A stretch of 5,645 nucleotides of DNA from Rhodoferax sp. UBA5149 (GCF_002413825.1 NZ_DHXT01000026.1:1-5645); one strand, 5' to 3'; counted from the stretch's first letter, positions 1 through 5,634 are shown. Made by a program: numbers and translations. The notes: generated from the letters alone by a model not told the origin.

Positions 1-302
1 CCACCGATGACCCAGGCATCGCTGTCGACCGGGCACAAGCCACAGGCCTCGGCCAGCGAATGGGCACACAAGGCGCCTTCGGCCTGCCAGTCGGCCTGGC
101 GTGTCACCACCACGTTGAGGCGCCCCGGCAGGGGGCGAAACTTGGGCGGCAGCGAATCCCAGGTCTTGCGTCCCATGATGACCGGGCAGCCCAGCGTGGT
201 GCGCTTGAAGTGCGCCATGTCCTCCGGCAAATGCCAGGGCAGGGTGTTGTGATGGCCGATCACGCCATTGGCGGCGCGGGCGAAGATCAGGTGCAGCTTC
301 AT
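1..302 (-). CDS. folA: Dihydrofolate reductase (5' part only; 3' end outside window)
   Basis: Dihydrofolate reductase reduces dihydrofolate to tetrahydrofolate with NADPH in the cytoplasm; it is the target of trimethoprim. Translating back from the ATG at 302-300 gives 100 open residues running off the window edge. Hallmarks visible: the N-terminal strand MKLHLIFARAANGVIG, then LPWHLPEDMAHFK (residues 21-33), in which W23 and D28 match the E. coli W22 and catalytic D27; PVIMGRKTW (40-48), the NADPH-binding segment; LPGRLNVVVTR (58-68); and WVIGG at the edge, the start of the second nucleotide-binding motif. The ATG directly abuts the TAA of thyA (no spacer), and the only SD-like element is a weak GGTGG within the last thyA codons, so translation probably depends on thyA. 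No frameshift is seen. Identification is secure; whether the missing C-terminal part is intact cannot be judged. Confidence 0.96.
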   Translation of the reverse strand, partial: MKLHLIFARAANGVIGHHNTLPWHLPEDMAHFKRTTLGCPVIMGRKTWDSLPPKFRPLPGRLNVVVTRQADWQAEGALCAHSLAEACGLCPVDSDAWVIG

Positions 303-1133
303 TTAAATGGCCACCGGTGCCTTGATGGCGGGGTGACACGCGTAGCCGACGATCTCGAAGTCTTCATATTCGTAGTCGAAGATCGACGCTGGCTGGCGCT
401 TGATGTTCAGCGTCGGGTAGGCAAAGGGCGTGCGACTGAGCTGCAGTGCCACCTGTTCGTGGTGGTTGCTGTAGATGTGGCAGTCGCCCCCGGTCCAGAT
501 GAAGTCGCCGACGTCCAGATCGCACTGCTGCGCCACCATGTGGGTGAGCAGGGCATAGCTGGCGATGTTGAAGGGCACGCCCAGAAAAATGTCGGCGCTG
601 CGCTGGTACAACTGGCAGCTGAGTTTGGCTTTTTCGCCGGGTGCGGCAGCTGGTGCGACGTAAAACTGGAAGAACGCGTGACACGGCATCAGGGCCATCT
701 TGTCGAGCTCGGCGACGTTCCAGGCGCTCACGATGATGCGGCGTGAGTCGGGGTTGCTCTTCAGTGTCTTGATGACTTCGGCGATCTGGTCAATGTGGCC
801 GCCGTCCGGCGTCGGCCAGCTGCGCCACTGCACGCCATAGACCGGGCCCAAGTCCCCGTCAGGACGCGCCCACTCGTCCCAGATGGACACGCCGCGCTCT
901 TTGAGCCAGTTGTTGTTGGAAGAGCCGGAAAGAAACCACAGCAATTCCTGAACGATGGAGCGCAGGTGCACCTTTTTGGTGGTCACCAGCGGAAACCCCT
1001 CGTTCAGGTCAAATCGCATCTGGTAGCCAAACACGCTTTTGGTGCCGGTGCCGGTGCGGTCGGCCTTCAACACGCCGTGCCTGTCCACATGGCGCATGAA
1101 ATCCTCGTATTGGGAGCGGATCGGTTTTGTCAT
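303..1133 (-). CDS. thyA: Thymidylate synthase
   Basis: Thymidylate synthase methylates dUMP to dTMP using 5,10-methylene-tetrahydrofolate, releasing dihydrofolate, which the adjacent folA product recycles. The product is 276 aa (E. coli about 264). Visible motifs: DRTGTGT (25-31, phosphate-binding Arg loop), the LWFLSG region (65-70), GPVYGVQWR (96-104), SRRIIVSAWN (130-139), the catalytic nucleophile in MPCHAFFQFY (Cys151), QRSADIFLGVPFNI (177-190) and HIYSNH (219-224). Relative to E. coli, about 7 extra residues (PAAAPGEK, around 161-168) sit between FYVA and LSCQ. The start at 1133 is chosen because the protein then aligns with E. coli ThyA from its first residues. An in-frame extension to 1190 would lie inside ccdB and has no homology. 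No Shine-Dalgarno sequence lies in the 13 bases before the ATG, and the ccdB stop is only 1 bp away, suggesting coupled translation. Confidence 0.97.
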   Translation of the reverse strand: MTKPIRSQYEDFMRHVDRHGVLKADRTGTGTKSVFGYQMRFDLNEGFPLVTTKKVHLRSIVQELLWFLSGSSNNNWLKERGVSIWDEWARPDGDLGPVYGVQWRSWPTPDGGHIDQIAEVIKTLKSNPDSRRIIVSAWNVAELDKMALMPCHAFFQFYVAPAAAPGEKAKLSCQLYQRSADIFLGVPFNIASYALLTHMVAQQCDLDVGDFIWTGGDCHIYSNHHEQVALQLSRTPFAYPTLNIKRQPASIFDYEYEDFEIVGYACHPAIKAPVAI

Positions 1134-1134
1134 G

Positions 1135-1449
1135 TCAATAAGAACCAAAAAGAGTGTCCAGCGCAGCCACGATGTCCTCGCGTTGCGCAAAAAGGCTGGC
1201 CACCGGTTTCTTCAATCCAGCCGCCGGGAATGCGGCCAGTGCCGCAGTGTCCAGCACGATGTCCTTGCCAGAGATTTCAAACAGCGGGTTCAGGTCGCGC
1301 ATGCGGGGGCCGAAAGCGGCCGCATGGCGCATCGGAATGACCACGCGGCTTTCCACCCGATCAATGAAATTGTTTTGCACATCCAGCAGAAAGGGTGTCG
1401 TCGAGCGCATGGCCACTTCCGGGTGGGAATAAACATCAAAACGAGCCAT
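1135..1449 (-). CDS. ccdB: CcdB-family toxin of a type II toxin-antitoxin system
   Basis: CcdB of the F plasmid poisons DNA gyrase by binding GyrA; its antitoxin CcdA sequesters it. This 104-aa product has the family length (101 aa for F). Recognisable features are the N-terminal RFDVYSHP (3-10), the signature FLLDVQNNFID (20-30), equivalent to LFVDVQSDIID in F CcdB, followed by RVVIPM (35-40, compare RMVIPL), LFEISG (56-61), and the C-terminal helix REDIVAALDTLF (90-101). The C-terminus reads GSY, whereas F CcdB ends Trp99-Gly100-Ile101, residues known to be needed for gyrase poisoning; activity on gyrase is therefore not assured. It lies 12 bp after ccdA, with a modest GGCGG element 5 bases before the ATG, and its TGA ends 1 bp before the thyA start. 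The frame is intact. Family assignment is strong; toxicity is inferred. Confidence 0.9.
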   Translation of the reverse strand: MARFDVYSHPEVAMRSTTPFLLDVQNNFIDRVESRVVIPMRHAAAFGPRMRDLNPLFEISGKDIVLDTAALAAFPAAGLKKPVASLFAQREDIVAALDTLFGSY

Positions 1450-1461
1450 AAATGCCGCCGG

Positions 1462-1701
1462 TTAAAACGTCCGGTACTTTGCGAGGGGCAAGCCCTCGCG
1501 TTTGATGCGGGCGTTGTAGTGATCAATGGCTTCGGTGTTTTCCTCATTCCACTTTTGCCAATAGCGGCGCTTGACCTCATCGGCTAACAGCGCATCCACC
1601 GTTTGGGAGATGTTCATACCCAACTCGCGCGCGGCCTCCAGCACCTTGGAGTTGAGCGAGAGGTTGGTGGCTTTCTTGGGAGCTTTGTCGAACTGGAGCA
1701 T
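1462..1701 (-). CDS. ccdA: CcdA-family antitoxin
   Basis: This is the antitoxin partner of the adjacent CcdB-like toxin, expected to bind and neutralise it and, with it, to repress the operon. The product is 79 aa (F CcdA is 72). The N-terminal part fits a ribbon-helix-helix DNA-binding domain: a strand around ATNLSLN (11-17), helix KVLEAARELG (19-28), a turn at MNIS (29-32; compare VNIS in F CcdA) and helix QTVDALLADEVKRR (33-46). The C-terminal part WQKWNEENTEAIDHYNARI (48-66) matches the toxin-binding tail of CcdA (WKAENQEGM in F). The ATG at 1701 is chosen over one at 1731 because AGGG lies 8 bases before it (1710-1713) and because the upstream ATG falls inside the putative -10 box. A hand count gives about 55% GC, slightly below the neighbouring housekeeping genes. 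Confidence 0.9.
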   Translation of the reverse strand: MLQFDKAPKKATNLSLNSKVLEAARELGMNISQTVDALLADEVKRRYWQKWNEENTEAIDHYNARIKREGLPLAKYRTF

Positions 1702-1720
1702 TTGGCACGCCCTGTGGATG

Positions 1721-1759
1721 AAGTGCGCCAATTATATGCGCATGATAAGTGCGCAAAAA
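1721..1759 (-). promoter_or_regulatory. Putative ccdAB promoter with repeated GCGCA operator-like motifs
   Basis: On the minus strand a perfect TATAAT lies at 1736-1731, with a weak -35 (TTTTTG, 1759-1754) at 17-bp spacing. This predicts a transcript start near 1724, about 23 bases before the ccdA ATG. The -10 is flanked by two direct copies of GCGCACTT (minus strand; 1754-1747 and 1728-1721, offset 26 bp), and the perfect palindrome ATGCGCAT (1736-1743) overlaps it. Such an arrangement would suit autorepression by a CcdA ribbon-helix-helix dimer and CcdA-CcdB complex. Promoter sequence is seen directly; the operator role is inference. Confidence 0.6.
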
Positions 1760-1784
1760 GTCGTGTTGCCGGTCACCGGTTCAC
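1755..1784 (-). terminator. Weak terminator candidate after the ABM-family gene
   Basis: On the minus strand, starting at the last codon and stop of the upstream gene, the sequence GTG-AA-CCGG-TGA-CCGG-CAA-CAC (1784-1763) can fold into a short stem with an internal loop, followed after three bases by TTTTT (1759-1755). The stem is short, so termination would be partial at best. The T-run also forms the weak -35 of the ccdA promoter. Confidence 0.3.
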
Positions 1785-2110
1785 TTTGCATAGGCGCGCT
1801 CGACGCAGGCAATTCGCAACTCATAGTGCTCGTACCAGAGTGCTTTGCCGCTTTCCTGCGCGATTTGATGCTCCGCATGTGACCGCCACGCCGCAATGGC
1901 TTCCAGGCTGGCCCAGTAAGAGACCGTGATTCCAAAGCCATTGATGCCGCGAACGCTTTCCACGCCGAGGTAACCGGGTTGCCCTGATGCCAGTTCGACC
2001 ATGCGGTCGGCCATGTGCCCGTAACCGTTTTCGCCCGGCGTGCGTTGGGACGAGAAAATGACCGAGTAGTAGGGCGGCTCAGGGAGTTTGGCGAAGGCGG
2101 ATGTTGTCAT
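1781..2110 (-). CDS. Antibiotic biosynthesis monooxygenase (ABM)-fold protein
   Basis: This 109-aa protein resembles the ABM superfamily (dimeric ferredoxin-like alpha/beta fold found in small monooxygenases, heme-degrading enzymes and many uncharacterised proteins). Features: strand YYSVIFSSQRT (14-24), an amphipathic helix YGHMADRMVELASGQPGYLG (30-49), strand VRGINGFGITVSYW (53-66), then the family-typical run WASLEAIAAWRSHAEHQ (66-82) and the C-terminal WYEHYELRIACVERAY (92-107). The ATG at 2110 is preferred because the fold begins soon after it; the upstream in-frame TTG at 2146 adds 12 residues without family character. No strong SD is visible. It follows the FAD-oxidase stop by 55 bp on the same strand and precedes ccdA by 79 bp. 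Substrate and even catalytic activity are unknown; no cofactor-binding residue can be asserted. Confidence 0.8.
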   Translation of the reverse strand: MTTSAFAKLPEPPYYSVIFSSQRTPGENGYGHMADRMVELASGQPGYLGVESVRGINGFGITVSYWASLEAIAAWRSHAEHQIAQESGKALWYEHYELRIACVERAYAK

Positions 2111-2165
2111 TTTCGAGGCTGAATTGTGGCGTGGAAAGCGCGCCAAAAGTTAGGGTGTTCGGCGG

Positions 2166-3605
2166 TCAAACCCGAATCACGCGCCCCGGGTTCATCAGGT
2201 TCTGCGGGTCCAGTGCCTGCTTGATGGACCGCATCATGTCCAGCGCCACGGGTGACTTGTATTTTTCGAGTTTGTCCACTTTCAGGCTGCCCACACCATG
2301 CTCGGCCGAGATCGAGCCGCTAAAGGCGTGAACCGAATCAAACACCAGCGTATTGACCTGTTCTTCATGGTCCTGTAAAAAAGCCGCCGCATCGACGCCA
2401 ACGGGTGCCTGCACGTTGTAATGCAGATTGCCGTCGCCCAGATGGCCGAAGTTGACCAGGCGCACGCCGGGAATGGTCTGCTGCAGCAAGGCATCGGTGA
2501 CGCGCACGAAATCGGGAATGCTGGACACCGGGATGGAAATATCGTGCTTGATGTTCAGGCCCTCTTCTGCCTGCGCCAGTGGAATACTTTCGCGCACATG
2601 CCACAGCTGCTTGGCCTGCGACAGGCTCTCAGCCACCACGGCGTCGGTCACCAAGCCTTGCTCGAGCGCGCTTGCCAGCAGCTGTTCAAACTGCGCGCTG
2701 GCATGGGCTTCGGACTCGTGGTCCGAGTTCTCCAGCAGCACGCAAAAAGGCGAATCCAGATGCAAGGGCACCCTCAGGTGCGGGAAGTGTTTGGTGACCA
2801 GACTCAGGGCGAACTGCCCCATCACTTCAAAGCCGGTGAGCCCCGCGCCCAGATGACGATGCGCCAGCCCCAGCAGGCTGATGGCCTGCTCCAGCGACGG
2901 CACGGCGGCCCAGGCGGTCAGCTGGGCGGCCGGCAGGGGGTAGAGCTTCATGGTGGCGGCGGTGATGACGCCCAGCGTGCCCTCGGAGCCGATGAACAGG
3001 TCACGCAGGTCGTAACCGGTGTTGTCCTTGCGCAGGCCCGACAGGCCATGCCAGATCTCGCCCTGCGCCGTGACCACTTCCAGCCCCAGGCACAGGTCGC
3101 GCGTGTTGCCAAAACGCACGACCTGGGTGCCGCCCGCATTGGTGCCCAGATTGCCGCCGATGGTGCAAGTGCCTTCTGCGGCCAGGCTGAGCGGGAACAG
3201 CAAATCCGCTTCCTCGGCGCGTTCCTGCAGGTTTTGCAGGATGCAGCCTGCCTCCACCGTCATGGTCAGGTTGTCGGCATCCAGGCGGCGCACGGTGTTC
3301 ATGCGCTGCAGGCTCAGCACAATCTGGTGGCCCGAGCCATCGGGCGTGCTGCCCACGGCCAGGCCGGTGTTGCCGCCCTGCGGCACGATGCTGACACCGC
3401 TCGCCGGGTGCCGCTGCAGCAAATGATAGGCAGCGCAGGCTTTGACCACTCGTGCCACCTCATCGGTGCTGGCGGGCCGCACCACAGCCAGCGCTTTGCC
3501 GTGCGAGCGCTTGCGCCAGTCCTGTTCCCAGGCCGTCAGGTCGCCGTCGGTGAAGACGTGCGCGGCGCCGACGATGTGGCGCAGTTCATCCAGCAGGGTT
3601 TGCAT
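2166..3605 (-). CDS. FAD-linked 2-hydroxyacid dehydrogenase (GlcD / D-lactate / D-2-hydroxyglutarate dehydrogenase type)
   Basis: A 479-aa flavoprotein of the VAO/PCMH fold with the FAD_oxidase_C domain, expected to oxidise a D-2-hydroxyacid (glycolate, D-lactate or D-2-hydroxyglutarate) and pass electrons to a carrier. Domain 1, FAD binding (about 35-225): RPASTDEVARVV (43-54), PQGGNTGL (75-82), EGTCTIGGNLGTNAGGT (144-160), DLFIGSEGTLGVIT (202-215). Domain 2, substrate cap (about 230-475): LWHVRESIP (334-342), KHDISIPVSSIPDF (353-366), the His-containing GHLGDGNLHYNV (387-398), AEHGVG (434-439), and the closing DPQNLMNPGRV (466-476). The length is normal for the single-subunit class; no GlcE or iron-sulfur GlcF partner is present here. 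The ATG at 3605 is chosen because AGGAAGG lies 8 bases upstream; an extension to 3668 would run into the preceding gene. The family is certain; which hydroxyacid it uses cannot be told from the sequence. Confidence 0.93.
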   Translation of the reverse strand: MQTLLDELRHIVGAAHVFTDGDLTAWEQDWRKRSHGKALAVVRPASTDEVARVVKACAAYHLLQRHPASGVSIVPQGGNTGLAVGSTPDGSGHQIVLSLQRMNTVRRLDADNLTMTVEAGCILQNLQERAEEADLLFPLSLAAEGTCTIGGNLGTNAGGTQVVRFGNTRDLCLGLEVVTAQGEIWHGLSGLRKDNTGYDLRDLFIGSEGTLGVITAATMKLYPLPAAQLTAWAAVPSLEQAISLLGLAHRHLGAGLTGFEVMGQFALSLVTKHFPHLRVPLHLDSPFCVLLENSDHESEAHASAQFEQLLASALEQGLVTDAVVAESLSQAKQLWHVRESIPLAQAEEGLNIKHDISIPVSSIPDFVRVTDALLQQTIPGVRLVNFGHLGDGNLHYNVQAPVGVDAAAFLQDHEEQVNTLVFDSVHAFSGSISAEHGVGSLKVDKLEKYKSPVALDMMRSIKQALDPQNLMNPGRVIRV

Positions 3606-3609
3606 CGCA

Positions 3610-3993
3610 TCAACCTTCCTTGATCGCGTTGTTAAGGCGCAGGCGAACGTGCAGGGCGCAGGCCACAAACAGGGTCAGGCACAGCACGACTTCAACCATG
3701 GCCAGGTAATTGCTCGGCGCCTTATCACTGTAAGCGCGCACCGCCCCTTCGGTGAAATAAAGCCACACCAGCAGGCTGACCCAGCGGTAGGTGTACATGC
3801 GGTTTTTCAGCAGCCCGGCCAGCGGGATGCATAACGGCAACACTTTAAGCGCCAGCCAGGAGCCGCCGGGGCGAATCGGGGCCAGAAAAAGCTCCCAGGC
3901 GAGGCCCAGCACGATGAGCCCCAGCAAACTGCCGACCGCCAGGAAGCGGGTGGTGGTGACCAGGGGTGGGGCGGTATTTTGTTCTGTATGCAT
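3610..3993 (-). CDS. DUF2069-family integral membrane protein
   Basis: A 127-aa hydrophobic protein matching in character the DUF2069 family of predicted inner-membrane proteins; function unknown. About four membrane segments are visible: 17-39 (FLAVGSLLGLIVLGLAWELF), 44-61 (SWLALKVLPLCIPLAGLL), a segment with YTYRWVSLLVWLYFTEGAVRA (67-87), and 95-113 (NYLAMVEVVLCLTLFVACAL), ending in a basic tail. The family-like pattern LKxLPLxxPL-xG-xxxxxxYxYxWxSxLxWxYFxEG is evident. No SD precedes the ATG at 3993; a TATGAT box (4008-4003, minus strand) sits so close that the transcript would have a leader of only a few bases. It is the first gene of the minus-strand series, 4 bp before the FAD-oxidase start, and diverges from the yihY-like gene. 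Confidence 0.82.
   Translation of the reverse strand: MHTEQNTAPPLVTTTRFLAVGSLLGLIVLGLAWELFLAPIRPGGSWLALKVLPLCIPLAGLLKNRMYTYRWVSLLVWLYFTEGAVRAYSDKAPSNYLAMVEVVLCLTLFVACALHVRLRLNNAIKEG
3614..3620 (-). promoter_or_regulatory. Strong ribosome-binding site of the FAD oxidase, inside the preceding gene
   Basis: Minus strand AGGAAGG lies 8 bases before the ATG at 3605, inside the last codons of the DUF2069 gene (ATC AAG GAA GGT TGA). It decides the FAD-oxidase start and, with the 4-bp gap between the stop and start codons, indicates that the two genes are co-transcribed and probably translationally coupled. Confidence 0.8.
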
Positions 3994-4014
3994 TGGAATG
4001 GCATCATAGCGGCC

Positions 4015-5253
4015 ATGAGTCTGTTAGTCCCCCCACCCCTGAGCTTGTCCTTGCGCCTGGAAGCCTTGTTGAAAAGCCTGTCGCACTTTCCCTGGAAGAG
4101 CACTGCGCAAACCCTGCGCGAGCGCTTTCGGGAAGACCGGCTGGGCCTGACGGCCAGCAGCCTGACCTTCACCACCACCATTGCCCTGGTGCCTTTCATC
4201 ACGGTGGCGCTGGCGGTTTTCACGGCCTTCCCGATGTTTGCCAAATTTCAGGGCGTGTTGCAGAAGTGGCTGGTGGAGAGCCTGATCCCCGACAACATCG
4301 CCCGCCAGGTGCTGGGTTATCTCACCCAGTTTGCGGGCCAGGCCAGCAAACTGGGGGTGGCCGGCGTGGCAGTTTTGTTTTCCTCCGCGCTGGCCTTGAT
4401 CTTGACCATCGACCGCACGCTCAATGGCATTTGGCGCGTGCGCCAGCCCCGCCCTTTCGGGCAGCGGGTGTTGGTGTACTGGGCCGCCATCACTTTGGGG
4501 CCGCTGTTGCTGGGCATCAGTTTGACGATCACGTCCTACGCTATTTCAGCGTCCAAGGGGGTGGTGGGCGTGATGCCGGGCGGGGTGCAACTGCTGCTCG
4601 ATGCGCTGCAGTTTTTCTTGATGGCAGGTGGCATGGCTGCGATGTACCACTATGTGCCCAATATCCAGGTGAAATGGGGCCACGCCTGGACCGGCGGCCT
4701 GTTTGTGTCGGTCGGTTTTGAAGTGGCCAAGCGACTGCTGACCCTGTACCTGAGCAAGGTGCCGACCTACTCGGTGGTGTATGGCGCCTTTGCCACGGTG
4801 CCGATCCTGCTGATCTGGATTTATGTGGCCTGGGTGATCGTGCTGCTGGGGGCCGTGATCACCGCCTATTTGCCCAGTCTGCTCGCCGGCCTGGAGCGCC
4901 GGGCCCGGTCGCACGGCTTGCAGTTTCAACTCGCGCTGGAGGCCTTGCAGCAGCTGGATCGCGTGCGGGCCACGGTGGGCAAAGGATGGACAATGGCGCA
5001 ACTCTCCTTGCTGCTGCGGGTGGACACGCTGCAACTGGAGCCGGTGCTGGAAACCTTGTGCGAACTGGACTGGGTTGGTTTGCTGCACGAAGAGTTGGCG
5101 GATGAAGCGGCGCGTTACGTCTTGCTGGCCGATCCCGACACCACCCCATTGGCGCCGCTGCTCAACGCACTCTTGCTGCGGCGCGAAGAAAGCACCCAAA
5201 ATTTATGGGAAAACGGCCGCTGGCCCTCGTTGATATTGCGTGAGGCGCTATAA
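4015..5253 (+). CDS. YihY/BrkB-family inner-membrane protein
   Basis: A 412-aa polytopic membrane protein of the YihY family (older entries call it ribonuclease BN, an assignment since moved to another protein; BrkB of Bordetella is a relative). Molecular function is unsettled. Six hydrophobic segments: about 52-74, 113-135, 152-178, 193-214, 225-245 and 258-286. Family motifs: LTASSLTFTTTIALVPF (45-61), the IDRTLNGIWRV stretch (132-142), MYHYVPN (210-216), and VYGAFATVPILLIWIYVAW (255-273) followed by VLLGAVITAYLP. A soluble C-terminal region (about 295-412) follows, whose segment WTMAQLSLLL...LETLCELDWVGLL (325-357) has winged-helix-like character. The ATG at 4015 gives MSLLVPPP; an in-frame ATG at 3988 would add 9 residues and overlap the divergent gene's start. 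Neither has a clear SD. It ends with TAA within a small inverted repeat. Confidence 0.9.
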   Translation: MSLLVPPPLSLSLRLEALLKSLSHFPWKSTAQTLRERFREDRLGLTASSLTFTTTIALVPFITVALAVFTAFPMFAKFQGVLQKWLVESLIPDNIARQVLGYLTQFAGQASKLGVAGVAVLFSSALALILTIDRTLNGIWRVRQPRPFGQRVLVYWAAITLGPLLLGISLTITSYAISASKGVVGVMPGGVQLLLDALQFFLMAGGMAAMYHYVPNIQVKWGHAWTGGLFVSVGFEVAKRLLTLYLSKVPTYSVVYGAFATVPILLIWIYVAWVIVLLGAVITAYLPSLLAGLERRARSHGLQFQLALEALQQLDRVRATVGKGWTMAQLSLLLRVDTLQLEPVLETLCELDWVGLLHEELADEAARYVLLADPDTTPLAPLLNALLLRREESTQNLWENGRWPSLILREAL

Positions 5254-5264
5254 ATTATGTAGCG
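5246..5264 (+). terminator. Small hairpin spanning the yihY-like stop codon (possible weak terminator)
   Basis: CGCTATA (5246-5252), loop AATTA, TGTAGCG (5258-5264) would form a 7-bp RNA stem with one U-G pair. There is no immediate T-run; TTTTT occurs only at 5280-5284. It could be a weak terminator, an mRNA 3'-end stabiliser, or a remnant of the short GCTA...TAGC palindromes that I recall as common between genes in Comamonadaceae (recollection, not checked). Confidence 0.35.
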
Positions 5265-5310
5265 TATTAGGGGAGGCTGTTTTTGGCGAGTGAGCTGAGA
5301 AACGCATCGA

Positions 5311-5342
5311 GTTTTCGGATTTCCATCAAGCCCGGCGAAAAC
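5311..5342. repeat. Inverted repeat GTTTTCG / CGAAAAC
   Basis: A 7-bp perfect inverted repeat (GTTTTCG at 5311-5317, CGAAAAC at 5336-5342) with an 18-base loop, 58 bp past the end of the yihY-like gene. The stem is AT-rich at its outer end and there is no T-run after it, so a terminator role is doubtful; it may be chance. Confidence 0.25.
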
Positions 5343-5561
5343 AAGCAAGTCGCTGGTTGTAGGCTGGGTGTGATTTAAGCGCGGGTGGCCAAGATGGACG
5401 TGGGTTTGTGTCCATGCTGCAAGCTGGGGCGAATGCGAGTCACCGCCGTGTTACAGGGGCAAGACCGCTTGCCTGCGCCATCAGGTGCTGTATTGCCGCC
5501 AGGGCGGGGGACGCCACCGTGAGGCTGGAAAAGTACACGGTTTGGCATGGCAGCGCAATAC

Positions 5562-5634
5562 GCTTGCATAACGCCATGGTGCAGGGCCCTATGCCGGTTC
5601 GCTGCAATGCTGACGGGCTGGCGTTACCTCAAGC
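5562..5634. repeat. Nested imperfect inverted repeat, 73 bp
   Basis: Left arm GCTTG-CA-TAACGCCA (5562-5576) pairs with right arm TGGCGTTA-CCT-CAAGC (5619-5634): 13 paired positions with a 2/3-base asymmetric internal loop. A second pair, TGCAG (5580-5584) and CTGCA (5602-5606), nests inside. The pairing is seen directly. Its role is unknown: a cruciform or extended hairpin, an operator for a gene beyond the edge, or a recombination site. The AAC...GTT ends faintly recall integron attC sites, but the R boxes do not match the consensus well. Confidence 0.45.

Noticed and set aside
301..308. ATTTAAAT palindrome at the thyA-folA junction
   Set aside because: It is fully explained by the abutting stop (TAA) and start (ATG) codons in sequence context and is too short to suggest a binding site.
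60..746. A 228-codon plus-strand frame across folA and thyA
   Set aside because: It is antisense to two well-identified conserved genes and shows no family motifs.
1129..1138. A perfect TTGACA (-35-like) on the minus strand formed by the ccdB stop and the thyA start
   Set aside because: No -10 box lies at suitable spacing downstream, and any transcript would begin inside thyA; it is a coincidence of the TGA-C-ATG junction.
1134..1190. N-terminal extension of ThyA to 295 residues
   Set aside because: The extra residues lie inside ccdB in another frame, have no ThyA homology, and the start at 1133 aligns with known ThyA proteins.
2421..3623. A 400-codon open frame on the plus strand, antisense to the FAD oxidase
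   Set aside because: Its composition (rich in Gln, His, Gly, Ala, Arg) is typical of the antisense of a GC-rich gene, it matches no family I know, and the minus-strand frame carries clear FAD-oxidase motifs throughout.
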